NCBI RefSeq assembly: GCF_001043025.1
Contig: NZ_JYLD01000020.1
Span: forward strand, 34,279 to 98,278
Direction of reading: 5' to 3'
From: Pseudomonas helleri
Lineage (GTDB): Bacteria; Pseudomonadota; Gammaproteobacteria; Pseudomonadales; Pseudomonadaceae
DNA length: 64,000 nucleotides
Positions 52,677-62,841 of this stretch are shown piece after piece. Every line of letters begins with the position of its first letter. Position 1 is the first letter of the stretch. The translations under genes were made by a program, and so were the position numbers. Below the pieces are notes generated by a model, which had not been told where the DNA came from, made no database searches, and was given only the letters and a program-made list of their open reading frames with translations.

Positions 52677-53483
52677 ATGAGCAGCCCACCGATTCAGCGC
52701 ACCCCGCCCACGATCACCGCCGGCCCACTGTTGCGTGAGCTTCGCCGCCATGCCCGCTTGAGCCAGCTTGAGCTGTCTCTGATCACCGGGGTTTCCCAGC
52801 GCCACCTGAGTTGCATCGAAACCGGGCGGGCCAAGCCGAGCCCCGCCACGCTGCATCATTTACTGATGGCCCTCGAAGCGCCCCTTGAGCAGTGCAACAG
52901 TGTTTTTCTGGCGGCGGGTTATGCGCCCCGCTATGAAGCCACCCCGCTGGCCTCTCCCGCCATGGAGGCGGTACGCGAGGCCATCACCCATGTCCTGCAC
53001 GCCAACAACCCGGCCCCGGCCATTGTGCTGGGCAGCCAATGGGAAGTGCTGGCCGCCAATGCCAGCACTCAAGTGCTGTTCGACCTTGTCGGCCTGCCGA
53101 GTGATTCGGCACACGGGTTGAATCTGTTAGTCACCCTGCTACAGCCCGGCGGGCTGGGTGATCATTTGATCAATGCCGACGAAATCCGCCATGTTGCCTG
53201 GCAGCGCGCTACCCGCGAAGCATTGAACAACCCCGGTCTGGCCAGAATACTGGAGCGCCTGCCCGCACCAGATGCCCCTGAAACAGGCCCCGGCGAACTC
53301 CCCCCGCTGGTGTTGACGCGTATTAAATGCCCACGGGGCGAGCTGAACTTTATGTCCACGTTCACCACCTTCGGCATGCCGCTCGACATCACCGTCACCT
53401 CACTGCGCATCGAACATTTGATTCCGGCGGATACACATACCTGGCAAGTCATGACAGCGGCATACGAGCAATCGCGCCTTTAG
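52677..53483 (+). CDS. XRE-family regulator with MmyB-like ligand domain
   Basis: This 268-residue regulator has an N-terminal HTH_3 domain (LLRELRRHARLSQLELSLITGVSQRHLSCIETGRAKPS) and a C-terminal MmyB-like PAS-type domain (ANASTQVLFDLVGL...). That domain often binds fatty acids or other ligands. The family frequently regulates a divergent oxidoreductase, so the divergent DUF2834-MAPEG pair is the likely target. The ATG at 52677 matches the family start. Confidence 0.87.
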   Translation: MSSPPIQRTPPTITAGPLLRELRRHARLSQLELSLITGVSQRHLSCIETGRAKPSPATLHHLLMALEAPLEQCNSVFLAAGYAPRYEATPLASPAMEAVREAITHVLHANNPAPAIVLGSQWEVLAANASTQVLFDLVGLPSDSAHGLNLLVTLLQPGGLGDHLINADEIRHVAWQRATREALNNPGLARILERLPAPDAPETGPGELPPLVLTRIKCPRGELNFMSTFTTFGMPLDITVTSLRIEHLIPADTHTWQVMTAAYEQSRL

Positions 53484-53684
53484 CCCAACTGTACCTTTGC
53501 CCAAACAATGCATATGTAGGAATTAACCGTCAGACAAAAACATCATCACAGGTAAGTTCGCTCCTGATTTTTGCTAGATGGCTGTGACTGCATAGCCCCC
53601 TGCCTAGACTCACTTCATGTAGGGATAAGTACTCACTGCACAGTTATTCAACCTGAAACTGTCCACTCATAAAACCTCACACTT

Positions 53685-53727
53685 GTTAGTTGCAGGAAGT
53701 TTCTTACAAATACTTCCTGCAACTAAC
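53685..53727. promoter_or_regulatory. 16-bp perfect stem-loop upstream of tssF
   Basis: GTTAGTTGCAGGAAGT and its exact complement ACTTCCTGCAACTAAC surround an 11-base loop, ending 35 bases before the tssF ATG. It has no T-run downstream, so a regulatory RNA structure, a protein-binding dyad or the mark of an old element is more likely than a terminator. Confidence 0.45.
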
Positions 53728-53762
53728 CGCCCGAACTCAACCCACTATTAAACGGTATCGCC

Positions 53763-55523
53763 ATGTCCTTGAAAGATCGCTTTGCGAAAGAACTTCGCGA
53801 CCTCCAGGAGTTGGGGCGCGAGTTTGCTGAGGACAACCCGCAACTGGCACCTTTTCTGGGGCCGGGAGCCAGCGACCCGGATGTGGCGCGCTTGATGGAG
53901 GGCTTCGCTTTTTTGACCGCCAAGCTGGCGATGAAGATTGAAGATGATCTGCCCGAACTCACTCACCCGCTGCTGCAGATGGTCACCCCGAATGCTCTGC
54001 GATCATTGCCCAGCACCACGCTCATGCGCTTTGAACCGGTGCAACATGCGCTCAGCGGCTCGCAGATCATCCCCAAGGGCACACTGTTGCATGCCAAGCC
54101 GGTCAATGGTGTGAACTGTACCTTCCGCACCTGTACCGACGTGCACCTGCACCCGATGGTGGTGAGCAGCGCCAGTGTCTCCCACAGCGTGCAAAAGTCC
54201 GTTATCAGCCTTGAGCTGCAAGCTCTATCGCAACAGCCCTGGAACCAGATCAACTGCGACCGGCTGGATTTCCACCTCGGCGTCAATAGCGCCAACGCGC
54301 TGGTGCTGTGCCAATGGCTCTCACAGCACCTCAAGAGAATCAGCCTGGGCATCGGTGATCATCAACTCAGCTTGCCGCCAAATATCTTGAGTTTTGCCGG
54401 CTTCGAACCAGATGACGCACTGCTGCCTGGCTTTGCTCCACACCAGAACGGCTATCGCCTGCTGCAGGAGTATTTCTGTTTTCCCGAGCGTTTCCATGGA
54501 TTCACGCTCAAAGGCCTGAAGCGCCATTGGCCCGAAAAAACCAGCGAAACCGTGCGCCTGGAGCTGCATTTTTCAAAACCGCTGCCCGCTTCAGTAGAGA
54601 TCAGCCCCGAGACGTTCTGCCTGTACTGCACCCCAGCCATCAACCTGTTTGAGCACCCGGCCGAGCCAATCCTGCTGGACGGTGCAGAACTTAATCAAAT
54701 CGTACGCCCGCGCACCCGGCGCCCGGAGGCTTACAGTATTTTCAGCGTTGATCAGGTGAGCGCCCGTCAGCGTGACCCCGAGTCACTACAGCCCGAGCGG
54801 CGTTTCGAACCTTACCAATCGCTGGCCCATCGCGTCGAAACCGCCAGCGAACAAGAAGCGGCCTATTACAACCTGGCGATTGAGCCCGAGCTGCTGACGC
54901 AACAGGCCAGGCATACCCTCAGCCTGATACATGGCAATCAGCGCCCTTACCTGGGCCAGCGCGAAGAACTCAATATTGCCTTGACCTGCACCAACAATGA
55001 CGTGCCCCAGCAACTGGAAATCGGCGATATCTGCCTGGTGACCCAAACAACACCGGCCTTTGCCACTTACCGCAACCTGACCCGGCCGACACCTCAATAC
55101 CCGCCCGTGTTTGACGGTGAAACGCATTGGGCGCTGATCTCCAACCTGTCGCTGAACCGACTGTCTCTGACCTCACCCGCCGCGTTAAAGGCAGTGTTAC
55201 AGGTCTATGACTTTATCGCTCCCCATGACCTGCAGCATCAGCGGGCCACCCAGCGCCGCTTGAACGGCATCAAAAAGGTCAGCAACCAGCCCATAGACTA
55301 TGTGTTCAAGGGCATCCCGATGCGGGGCAGCCAAACCACGCTCTGTGTCGATCCGGCAGCCTTCAGTGGCGAGGGCGATTTACAGGTGTTCGGCAGTGTC
55401 CTGTCGCACTTTATGGCGTTATACGCCAGCAATCAGTCTTTTCACCTTTTACACATTGTCAATATTGCTCGCGATACCGCGTTCACCTGGCCTGTTCAAA
55501 CTGGCCAACAAGCCAACATTTAA
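53763..55523 (+). CDS. tssF: Type VI secretion baseplate protein TssF
   Basis: This 586-residue protein matches TssF (VasA/ImpG) from start (KDRFAKELRDLQELGREFAEDNPQLAPFL) to end (FHLLHIVN). It includes the internal LMEGFAFLTAKLAMKIEDDLPELTHPLL signature. TssF with TssG, TssK and VgrG forms the wedge of the T6SS baseplate. Usually tssG follows directly. Here a 152-base gap and vgrG follow instead, so tssG must be elsewhere or absent. The start has only a weak ribosome site. Confidence 0.9.
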   Translation: MSLKDRFAKELRDLQELGREFAEDNPQLAPFLGPGASDPDVARLMEGFAFLTAKLAMKIEDDLPELTHPLLQMVTPNALRSLPSTTLMRFEPVQHALSGSQIIPKGTLLHAKPVNGVNCTFRTCTDVHLHPMVVSSASVSHSVQKSVISLELQALSQQPWNQINCDRLDFHLGVNSANALVLCQWLSQHLKRISLGIGDHQLSLPPNILSFAGFEPDDALLPGFAPHQNGYRLLQEYFCFPERFHGFTLKGLKRHWPEKTSETVRLELHFSKPLPASVEISPETFCLYCTPAINLFEHPAEPILLDGAELNQIVRPRTRRPEAYSIFSVDQVSARQRDPESLQPERRFEPYQSLAHRVETASEQEAAYYNLAIEPELLTQQARHTLSLIHGNQRPYLGQREELNIALTCTNNDVPQQLEIGDICLVTQTTPAFATYRNLTRPTPQYPPVFDGETHWALISNLSLNRLSLTSPAALKAVLQVYDFIAPHDLQHQRATQRRLNGIKKVSNQPIDYVFKGIPMRGSQTTLCVDPAAFSGEGDLQVFGSVLSHFMALYASNQSFHLLHIVNIARDTAFTWPVQTGQQANI

Positions 55524-55675
55524 ACGTGTTAACGGGTGTTTATTTATAAATAACAGATCTGACGCATATACAGGCGTACCTACAAACACTTGCACGTTTA
55601 TTTAACCGTGGGCACTTACATGCCCGAACACTCATTAATTAAACCTGCCCATGCACTTAATATGCGGGAGCCTTC

Positions 55676-58321
55676 ATGCCCTCTTCACAGAATGTGCGGT
55701 TTACATTCAGTTCAACAGCAGACATTGCCTTTGAGGTGGTGTCATTTGAACTGAGCGAAGGCATCTCTGAACTTTTCTGTTTAAACGTTGAATTGATCAG
55801 TGAATCCGCCAATGCCGATTTCCCCACCCTGCTGGACAAACCCGCCACGCTGACCCTCTTTCAGGGCGACCAGCCCGTACGGTACGTGCACGGGTTGATC
55901 AGCCAGTTCGAGCAAGGCAAGACCGGCTTTCGTCGCACCTGGTATCGCGCCCGCATCGAGCCCGAGCTGGCCCGCGCCAACCTGCAATCGGACTGGCGGA
56001 TTTTCCAGCAGCGCAGCGTGCCGCAGATCCTCCAGCAACTGTTCAAGGATCGCCACTGGGGCGCGTGTACCCAGCGCCTGACCGAACCTCATCAAACACG
56101 CGAGTTCTGCGTTCAGGCTGGCGAGCTGGACCTGGCGTTTTATCAGCGCCTGGCCGCCGAAGAAGGCTTGCTGTCGATCTTTCAGCACAGTGAGGCCGGG
56201 CATTCGTTGATCCTGGCTGACCACATCGCCACCTTCGGCATTTTGCAGGATGAGCCGTTGGTGTACGCACCCAACCCCGGCGGCGATCCCGCGCAACCGG
56301 CACTGCACAGCTTTACCTACCGCGAACAGGTGCGTAGCAGCGAGCAGACTCAGCGCGATTACACCTTCACCCACCCGCGTTACAACCTGGAGCAACAAGA
56401 ACAGGCGATGCATCTGGACCATCAATCCAACGGCTATGAACGCTACGACTACCCCGGTCGTTACAAACATGACAACGCCGGTAAACCCTTTACCCGCACC
56501 CGCCTGCTGGCCTTGCGCAGCGATGCGCGCACGGTTGAAGTGACGGGCGATGATGCGCGGCTGGTGCCGGGTTTGGCCTTTGATCTGGTCGGCCACCCGC
56601 GCGACGACATGAACATCGGTTGGCGCGCCGTGCACATCCACCATAGCGGGCAGCAGCACACCGCCCTGGAAGAAGAGTCCGCCGACAGCCGGGTCGGCAC
56701 TCGCTACAGCCTGACCGCCACCCTGATCCCCGACACCCTGCAATGGCAGGCCCCGCTGCTGCCCAAGCCGTGTATCGAAGGCCCGCAAATCGCCACCGTG
56801 GTCGGCCCGGCCAATGAAGAAGTCTATTGCGATGAGCATGCCCGGGTGCGTCTGCAGTTCCCTTGGGACCGCGAAGACCGCAACGATGACCGCAGCTCTT
56901 GCTGGGTGCGGGTGTGCCAGAGCTGGGCCGGGGCGGGTTGGGGCCATGTGGCGTTGCCACGCATCGGTCAAGAGGTGCTGGTGGCTTTCCTGCATGGGGA
57001 CCCCGACCAGCCGATGGTGATTGGCCGCAGTTACCACGCCATCAACCGCACGCCTTACAAACTCCCGGAATTCAAGGCCATTAGCCCGATCCGCAGCAAG
57101 GAGCTGCACGGCCAACGCCACAACGAACTGCGCCTTGATGACACCCATGGCCAGATCAGCGCCACGCTGATGACCGACCATCAGCACACAGCGCTGAACA
57201 CGGGCTTCTTGACCCATCCGCGCCCCGATGGCGGAGCGCCTCGTGGCGAAGGCTTTGAATTGCGTACCGACGCCCACGGTGTGGTGCGGGCGGGCGGCGG
57301 CTTGTTGCTTACAACCCAGCTTCGCGCCCGCGCCGTCGCCCATCACACCGATCTGCCCGAATGCGCCGAGCAACTCAGCATTGCGCAGCAACATCACGCC
57401 ACTTTTTCCCACCTGGCCCGCGACCATCTGGCCCAGGAAAGCGGCGATCAGGATGACGTCGCGCAGGCACTCAGTGACCAGCATGCGGCCATTCGCGGCA
57501 CAGGCGGCAACCCGAGTGCCAACCAGTTCCCGGAGCTGAGCGAACCCTATCTGGTAATGCACAGCCCTGCCGGAATCGCCAGCAGCACGCCGCAATCCAC
57601 CCACTTGACCAGCGGCGAACACCTGGCCCTGACCAGTGGCGGCCACACCAGCCTGGCCATCGGCAAACGCCTGCTGATCAGCGCCAGCCGCGGCGTGCGC
57701 ACTTTCGTCCAAAGTATGGGCTGGCGACTGGTCTCGGCCTCCGGCGACATCGACATTCGCGCCCTCAAAGACAACATCAACCTGCTGGCCAAGCTCAACA
57801 TCACCGCCACCGCCGAACGCATCACCCTCAGCGCCAAAGAAGAACTGGTGATCAAGGCCGCGGGCAGCACCACCACCTATAACGCCGGTGGCATCACCCA
57901 CACCACTAGCGGCCAATACATCGCCCATGCCAGCAACTTTGCCTATAAAAACGCGCAAAGCCAGGCCGTGGCGTTTCCCGGTGAGCCGAAGAGCGGCCAG
58001 GGCAATCTGGAATTGTTTCAGCACTATGCAAGCCAGCACGCCTTTAAAGGCGCGGCTTATCAAGTAGAGGACGCATCAGGCCAAATCTTCACGGGCACGC
58101 TCGACGCGCAGGGCCACGCTGCCGTGGCAGGTCTCGCCCCCGGCCCGGCCAAAGTACAGCTGGGCAAAGACCCCTCAGACACTTGGGCGTTAAGCAGTTA
58201 TATCGGCAAGCCCCATGCCCCGGACTTCGACTCGACATCTCCGGCATTGCCCGGCAAAGCCGCCACTCAGATTGCGCACACCCTGCTGGCAGCGCACGCC
58301 ACCCGGGAGCAAGGCCAATGA
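55676..58321 (+). CDS. vgrG: Type VI secretion spike protein VgrG (TssI)
   Basis: This 881-residue VgrG has gp27-like and gp5-like parts (VRFTFSSTADIAFEVVSFELSEGISELF, then VRLQFPWDREDRNDDRSSCWVRVCQSWAGAGWGHVALPRIGQEVLVAFLHGDPDQPMVIG) and a long DUF2345/helical C-terminal extension. The extreme C-terminus (YQVEDASGQIFTGTLDAQGH) looks like a carboxypeptidase-regulatory-like adaptor, which may dock the Rhs effector. Its stop overlaps the rhs start (ATGA), showing dedicated delivery of that toxin. Confidence 0.95.
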   Translation: MPSSQNVRFTFSSTADIAFEVVSFELSEGISELFCLNVELISESANADFPTLLDKPATLTLFQGDQPVRYVHGLISQFEQGKTGFRRTWYRARIEPELARANLQSDWRIFQQRSVPQILQQLFKDRHWGACTQRLTEPHQTREFCVQAGELDLAFYQRLAAEEGLLSIFQHSEAGHSLILADHIATFGILQDEPLVYAPNPGGDPAQPALHSFTYREQVRSSEQTQRDYTFTHPRYNLEQQEQAMHLDHQSNGYERYDYPGRYKHDNAGKPFTRTRLLALRSDARTVEVTGDDARLVPGLAFDLVGHPRDDMNIGWRAVHIHHSGQQHTALEEESADSRVGTRYSLTATLIPDTLQWQAPLLPKPCIEGPQIATVVGPANEEVYCDEHARVRLQFPWDREDRNDDRSSCWVRVCQSWAGAGWGHVALPRIGQEVLVAFLHGDPDQPMVIGRSYHAINRTPYKLPEFKAISPIRSKELHGQRHNELRLDDTHGQISATLMTDHQHTALNTGFLTHPRPDGGAPRGEGFELRTDAHGVVRAGGGLLLTTQLRARAVAHHTDLPECAEQLSIAQQHHATFSHLARDHLAQESGDQDDVAQALSDQHAAIRGTGGNPSANQFPELSEPYLVMHSPAGIASSTPQSTHLTSGEHLALTSGGHTSLAIGKRLLISASRGVRTFVQSMGWRLVSASGDIDIRALKDNINLLAKLNITATAERITLSAKEELVIKAAGSTTTYNAGGITHTTSGQYIAHASNFAYKNAQSQAVAFPGEPKSGQGNLELFQHYASQHAFKGAAYQVEDASGQIFTGTLDAQGHAAVAGLAPGPAKVQLGKDPSDTWALSSYIGKPHAPDFDSTSPALPGKAATQIAHTLLAAHATREQGQ

Positions 58322-61300
58322 GTACTCGCCAAGGCCAAGTCGCTGTTGCGCCACTCGACACGATTGGCGTCGAAGACCTGAAAAAAGGCGCAAATAGTGT
58401 TGATACCTGGCTGCGAGAAATCAGCGGCGACCGGATCACCCTGCAAGGGCTAAAAACGGTCGCCAACTACATCCCGATCATCAACAACATCATGGCCGCT
58501 ATTGATGCGGTCAACGACATCATCACCCTTGCCCGCAGCGAAAAACGCCATCTGCTCGACTGGGTCAGCCTGGCCATCAATCTCATCGGAATCATACCGG
58601 CCCCGCCCTTCATGGCAGGCGCGCGCACCAGTTTGCGCCCAACGCTTTTTCTCGTACGACAGAAAATCACTCAGAACCCCAAAGCCGTGCTCGGTGACGC
58701 ACTTATCAGCGTTCTGGTCAGCCACTTGAACGCCACCATCCTTGGCTCGCTTGAAGACTTTGTCGAAAAAGCCCAAGCCCAGCTCGACGACATGCTGAAA
58801 AGAGCCGGTGCCAAGGGCCAAGAAATACTGCTCAGCTTCGCGCAGGGCATCGAAGATCTCGTCAACGGCACCCTTCACTACAAGGAGCCGCCCACCAGCG
58901 ACTCAACTTCACTGCTTAAACTGATCGGTAGCGCCATTACCCACGCGCCGGGTAAAGCAGCTGTAAGCGCCCTGAACAGTGCCAGCGGCTATATCCCTGA
59001 AGACATTAAAAGACTTGCTCTCTTCAATGCCGGGCTTCTGCGTCAGCTCGCCAAGGAAGTGAACAGCCAGTTGGCCGCACTGGCAGACGTCAACACCGAA
59101 CACAGTGTTGGCTACTTGCTCTCAGTACTTAGCAAGGCCACCAAAAAGAAACGCAGAGACCTCAACGCAAACGTTCCGGTCTCTCACTCGGCACACGCCA
59201 AAAGCATCAGCGGTCAAGGGAACCTTGGCGCCACTGGCCGCCAGGCCCCTGCGCGCAAAGATGCCCATTGCGCTAAAAATGTCGTCTGCCCGGTCACTGG
59301 CCACAGCATCAGCTTCGCCCGTGGCAGCGAATACCTCGCCCACACCGACTTTACGCTTGCGGGACCTTTCCCGATCGAGTGGTCGCGGGCCTATCGCTCA
59401 AGCCAGTCAGCGCTTGACAGCGGGATATTCGGTGCACGCTGGACAACCCCTTATTCCATGTTTTTTGAGGTTCGTCACAAAGGGCTGGTCTACCACGCCG
59501 ACGATGGGCGCAGTCATGACTACCCATTGCCCAAACCGGGCAAGTTTCACCACGACCCGATAGAAAATGTCGTGCTGGTGCGCACCAGCGAGCATGAACT
59601 GTCGTTGGCCCGAGGGCATCAAAGCCAGGAACACTACCAGCGCATCGGCAAACACTTCTGCCTCACCGCCATCACCCTGCGCGGCGGCGCCCGCGTCACC
59701 CTGCACTATGACCACCTGCACGCAGGCCAGGCGGTGCTGTCGGACCTGATCACCTACCAGGGCGACACCCCGCACCAGCACATCCACACCCAGCTCGACG
59801 ACCACGGCCGCATCAACGCCCTGTGGCTGATGCACGAAGGCGCGCCCTTGCGCCAACTGGCGGGCTACGACTACGACGAACACGGCGATCTGCGCGCTGC
59901 CCGCGACGAACACGCCGCGCAGTGGGCGTATCAATACCAACATCACCTGATCACCCGCTACACCGACCGCACCGGGCGTGGCATGAACCTGCAATGGCAA
60001 GGCGACGGCCCGGACGCCAAAGCCGTGCGCGAGTGGGCCGACGACGGCAGCTACGACACCCGCCTGGAATGGGACGCCAATATCCGTCTCACCTACGTCA
60101 CCGACGCCCTGGGTCAAGAGGCCTGGCACTACTACGACATCCTCGGCTACACCTATCGCATCATTTACCCCGACGGCAACGAAGAATGGCTGTTTCGCGA
60201 CGCCGCCAAAAACGTCACTCGTCATATCCACACCGATGGCAGCACCGATTCATATGCCTACGATGAGCGCGGCAACCTGCTGCAACACACCCGCGCCGAC
60301 GGCAGCAGCATTCACCACGCCTACGACGACCAGGACCAGCGCTTCAAGACCCGCGATGCCGAAGGCGGCCTGTGGAAATATGACTACGACCCGCGCGGCA
60401 ACATCATCGAAACCCTCGACCCGCTGGAGAACACAACCTGCTACGCCTACAACAGCGACAACCTGCCGGTGCTCATCACCGACGCCCTCGGCGGCAGCAA
60501 ACACCTGGCCTACAACGCCGACGGCCAACTGACCCGCTACACCGACTGCTCGGGCAAAGTCAGCCAGTGGCAATACAACGCCCTCGGCCAGCTCAGCCGG
60601 TTTACCGACGCTGCGGGCAACATCACCGCCTACCATTACAGCGCCGGGCAACTGGTGCGCCTGACCCTGCCAGACAATACCGAAGAGCATTTCGAGCGCG
60701 ACACCGAAGGTCGCCTGCTCAGCCACACCGATGCCCTGCGCCAGCGCACCGTGTGGCACTACAACGAAGCCGGGTTGATCCAGCAACGCCACCAGGCCGA
60801 CGGCAGCACCCTCGCCTACCGCTGGGACAAGCTCGGCCAATTACTGGAACTGCGTAACGAGAACAACAGCACAGCCACCTTCGCCTACGACCCGGCAGGC
60901 AAACTGCTGAGCGAAACCGGCTTCGACCGGCAAACCATTCACTACCAGTACGAGAACGGCAGCCAACAGCCGACCCATCGATCCGACGGCGACCGGGTCT
61001 GGCGATACGACTACGACCCACTCGGCCGCCTGAGCGCCCGCCACGCCGCCTACCAGGGTGGCAAGCAATGGCAAACTGAAACCTTTGCCTACGATGGCAA
61101 CGGCAACCTGCTGCTGGCCACCAACCCGGCCTGCAAACTGCAGTGGTTTTACGATGCAGCGGGCAACAACACCCGCGAACATCAGCACCTGCACCTCTAC
61201 AAACCCTGCCACGTTGCCATCTGGCAGCACGAGTACGACGCCCTCAACCAACGCATTGCCACCATCCGCCCCGACGGCCACCGGGTCAGTTGGCTGACCT

Positions 61301-62841
61301 ACGGCAGCGGCCACTTGCTGGCAATGAAAGTCGACGACATCGAACTGCTCAGCTACCAGCGCGACGACCTGCACCGCGAAATCGTCCGCCACCAAGGCAA
61401 CGGCCTGCAACAGCGCCAGAGCTGGACGCCCAACGGCCAGTTACAGGAACAGACCGTAGCCCTTACCGGCTCAAGCACGCGCCTGCTGGTGCGCAACTAC
61501 CGCTATGACGATGCCGGGCAACTGACCGACCTGCACGACAACCGCCGTGGCGACATCAACTACCGTTACGACCCGCTCGGCCGCCTGCTCGGAGCCAGCA
61601 GCCAGTACAAAGAAGAAACCTTCGCCTTCGACCCGGCCAGCAACCTGCTAGACCCCAAGGCCTCGCGCCGGCCCATCCACCACCCGCCGCCCAAGCTCCT
61701 CGACAACCTGCTTCGCGACTACGTCGGCCAGCACTACACCTACGACGCCCGTGGCAACCTGCTTGAACGCCTCGACAACGGCAAAAAAGCCCGTTTCACC
61801 TGGGACCTCTACGACCGCCTGACCCGCTACGAAGACGACCGCCTCACCGCCGACTTCGCCTACGACGCACTGGGGCGGCGGGTAGCCAAATACTCCAAAG
61901 CCCACTGCCCGCCCAGCCCCGGCGCCGGCCCGGCGTGGATCGAGCAGCAACAGCGCACGCTCAACGCCCAATACGACTGCGGCCAAAACATCTACGGCTG
62001 GGACGGCGACACCCTCGCCTATGAAACACGCTACAGCGACAACCCTGGCGAACGACGTCTGATCCACTACTTCTACGAACCGGGCAGCTTCATCCCCGTT
62101 GCCCAAACCGTCGAAAACCGCAACCTGTCGCTAGTGCGCGAGCCAAGCCATGAAAACGGCTACCACATCGACCGCGACCCGTTATGGCAACACCAGCCCG
62201 TGGCAAAACCGTTCAACGCCATCGCCTGGTACCAATGCGACCACCTCGGCACGCCCATGGAACTCACCGACCAACGCGGCGAGATTGCCTGGAGTGCGAC
62301 GTATCAAGCGTGGGGGTTGGCCAAAGAAAAGCGTACCGACAGCGCAATACGCGAAAACATCCGCAACCCGCTGCGCTTTCAAGGGCAGTACTTCGACACC
62401 GAAACCGGGCTGCACTACAACCGCTATCGGTACTATGATCCGCAAGTCGGACGGTTTATCAGCAAGGATCCGATCGGGTTTGCGGGTGGGCTGAATGTCT
62501 ATGCGTATGCGCCGAATCCGGTGGGGTGGGTTGATCCGTTTGGGTTGGCTCGCATCCCGAAATCAGTTAAACAAAAAATTTCAGACGAAAATAGGGATTT
62601 TTTTGGAGTGGAGACATGTGAAAGTTGCATTTCCGCAGTTGTACCAGGACAAAAAAGTACAAAAGGCATTAGCCCGCCATCCAATGAACGCCAGTTTGAC
62701 CATATCGAAGCCGACTCACGCGGTGGCTCAAATGATGAAAACAATACACAAATTTTATGTAGAAAATGCAACCGGGGCTTCTCAAACAATTCAAAACCAA
62801 ACTTCAGAATACTAAATCGTATAGACGGCACTCAACAATGA
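58318..62841 (+). CDS. rhs: Rhs effector with C-terminal HNH nuclease toxin
   Basis: This 1,507-residue Rhs protein has several parts. The N-terminal region (about 1-300) has hydrophobic helices that may help translocation. Next comes a DUF6531-like segment (CPVTGHSISFARGSEYLAHTDFTLAGP), then a long series of YD repeats forming the shell. The core ends with DPIGFAGGLNVYAYAPNPVG and DPFGLA, followed by a 96-residue tip (1412-1507). The tip has CESC (1434-1437), DHI (1461-1463) and CRKC (1481-1484), typical of HNH nucleases. It starts by overlapping vgrG and ends by overlapping the immunity gene. Confidence 0.93.
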   Translation: MSTRQGQVAVAPLDTIGVEDLKKGANSVDTWLREISGDRITLQGLKTVANYIPIINNIMAAIDAVNDIITLARSEKRHLLDWVSLAINLIGIIPAPPFMAGARTSLRPTLFLVRQKITQNPKAVLGDALISVLVSHLNATILGSLEDFVEKAQAQLDDMLKRAGAKGQEILLSFAQGIEDLVNGTLHYKEPPTSDSTSLLKLIGSAITHAPGKAAVSALNSASGYIPEDIKRLALFNAGLLRQLAKEVNSQLAALADVNTEHSVGYLLSVLSKATKKKRRDLNANVPVSHSAHAKSISGQGNLGATGRQAPARKDAHCAKNVVCPVTGHSISFARGSEYLAHTDFTLAGPFPIEWSRAYRSSQSALDSGIFGARWTTPYSMFFEVRHKGLVYHADDGRSHDYPLPKPGKFHHDPIENVVLVRTSEHELSLARGHQSQEHYQRIGKHFCLTAITLRGGARVTLHYDHLHAGQAVLSDLITYQGDTPHQHIHTQLDDHGRINALWLMHEGAPLRQLAGYDYDEHGDLRAARDEHAAQWAYQYQHHLITRYTDRTGRGMNLQWQGDGPDAKAVREWADDGSYDTRLEWDANIRLTYVTDALGQEAWHYYDILGYTYRIIYPDGNEEWLFRDAAKNVTRHIHTDGSTDSYAYDERGNLLQHTRADGSSIHHAYDDQDQRFKTRDAEGGLWKYDYDPRGNIIETLDPLENTTCYAYNSDNLPVLITDALGGSKHLAYNADGQLTRYTDCSGKVSQWQYNALGQLSRFTDAAGNITAYHYSAGQLVRLTLPDNTEEHFERDTEGRLLSHTDALRQRTVWHYNEAGLIQQRHQADGSTLAYRWDKLGQLLELRNENNSTATFAYDPAGKLLSETGFDRQTIHYQYENGSQQPTHRSDGDRVWRYDYDPLGRLSARHAAYQGGKQWQTETFAYDGNGNLLLATNPACKLQWFYDAAGNNTREHQHLHLYKPCHVAIWQHEYDALNQRIATIRPDGHRVSWLTYGSGHLLAMKVDDIELLSYQRDDLHREIVRHQGNGLQQRQSWTPNGQLQEQTVALTGSSTRLLVRNYRYDDAGQLTDLHDNRRGDINYRYDPLGRLLGASSQYKEETFAFDPASNLLDPKASRRPIHHPPPKLLDNLLRDYVGQHYTYDARGNLLERLDNGKKARFTWDLYDRLTRYEDDRLTADFAYDALGRRVAKYSKAHCPPSPGAGPAWIEQQQRTLNAQYDCGQNIYGWDGDTLAYETRYSDNPGERRLIHYFYEPGSFIPVAQTVENRNLSLVREPSHENGYHIDRDPLWQHQPVAKPFNAIAWYQCDHLGTPMELTDQRGEIAWSATYQAWGLAKEKRTDSAIRENIRNPLRFQGQYFDTETGLHYNRYRYYDPQVGRFISKDPIGFAGGLNVYAYAPNPVGWVDPFGLARIPKSVKQKISDENRDFFGVETCESCISAVVPGQKSTKGISPPSNERQFDHIEADSRGGSNDENNTQILCRKCNRGFSNNSKPNFRILNRIDGTQQ
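62551..62838 (+). other. Variable toxin tip of the Rhs effector (HNH nuclease)
   Basis: This is the region encoding the 96-residue C-terminal toxin after DPFGLA. It is clearly more AT-rich than the core, as expected of exchangeable Rhs tips. It carries the two CxxC zinc pairs and the catalytic DHI of an HNH nuclease, so DNA cleavage in recipient cells is predicted. Confidence 0.82.

Noticed and set aside
55781..58063. 760-codon open frame antisense to vgrG
   Set aside because: It is a mirror of codon bias in the vgrG gene; its translation is low-complexity and no family matches, while vgrG itself is complete and conserved.
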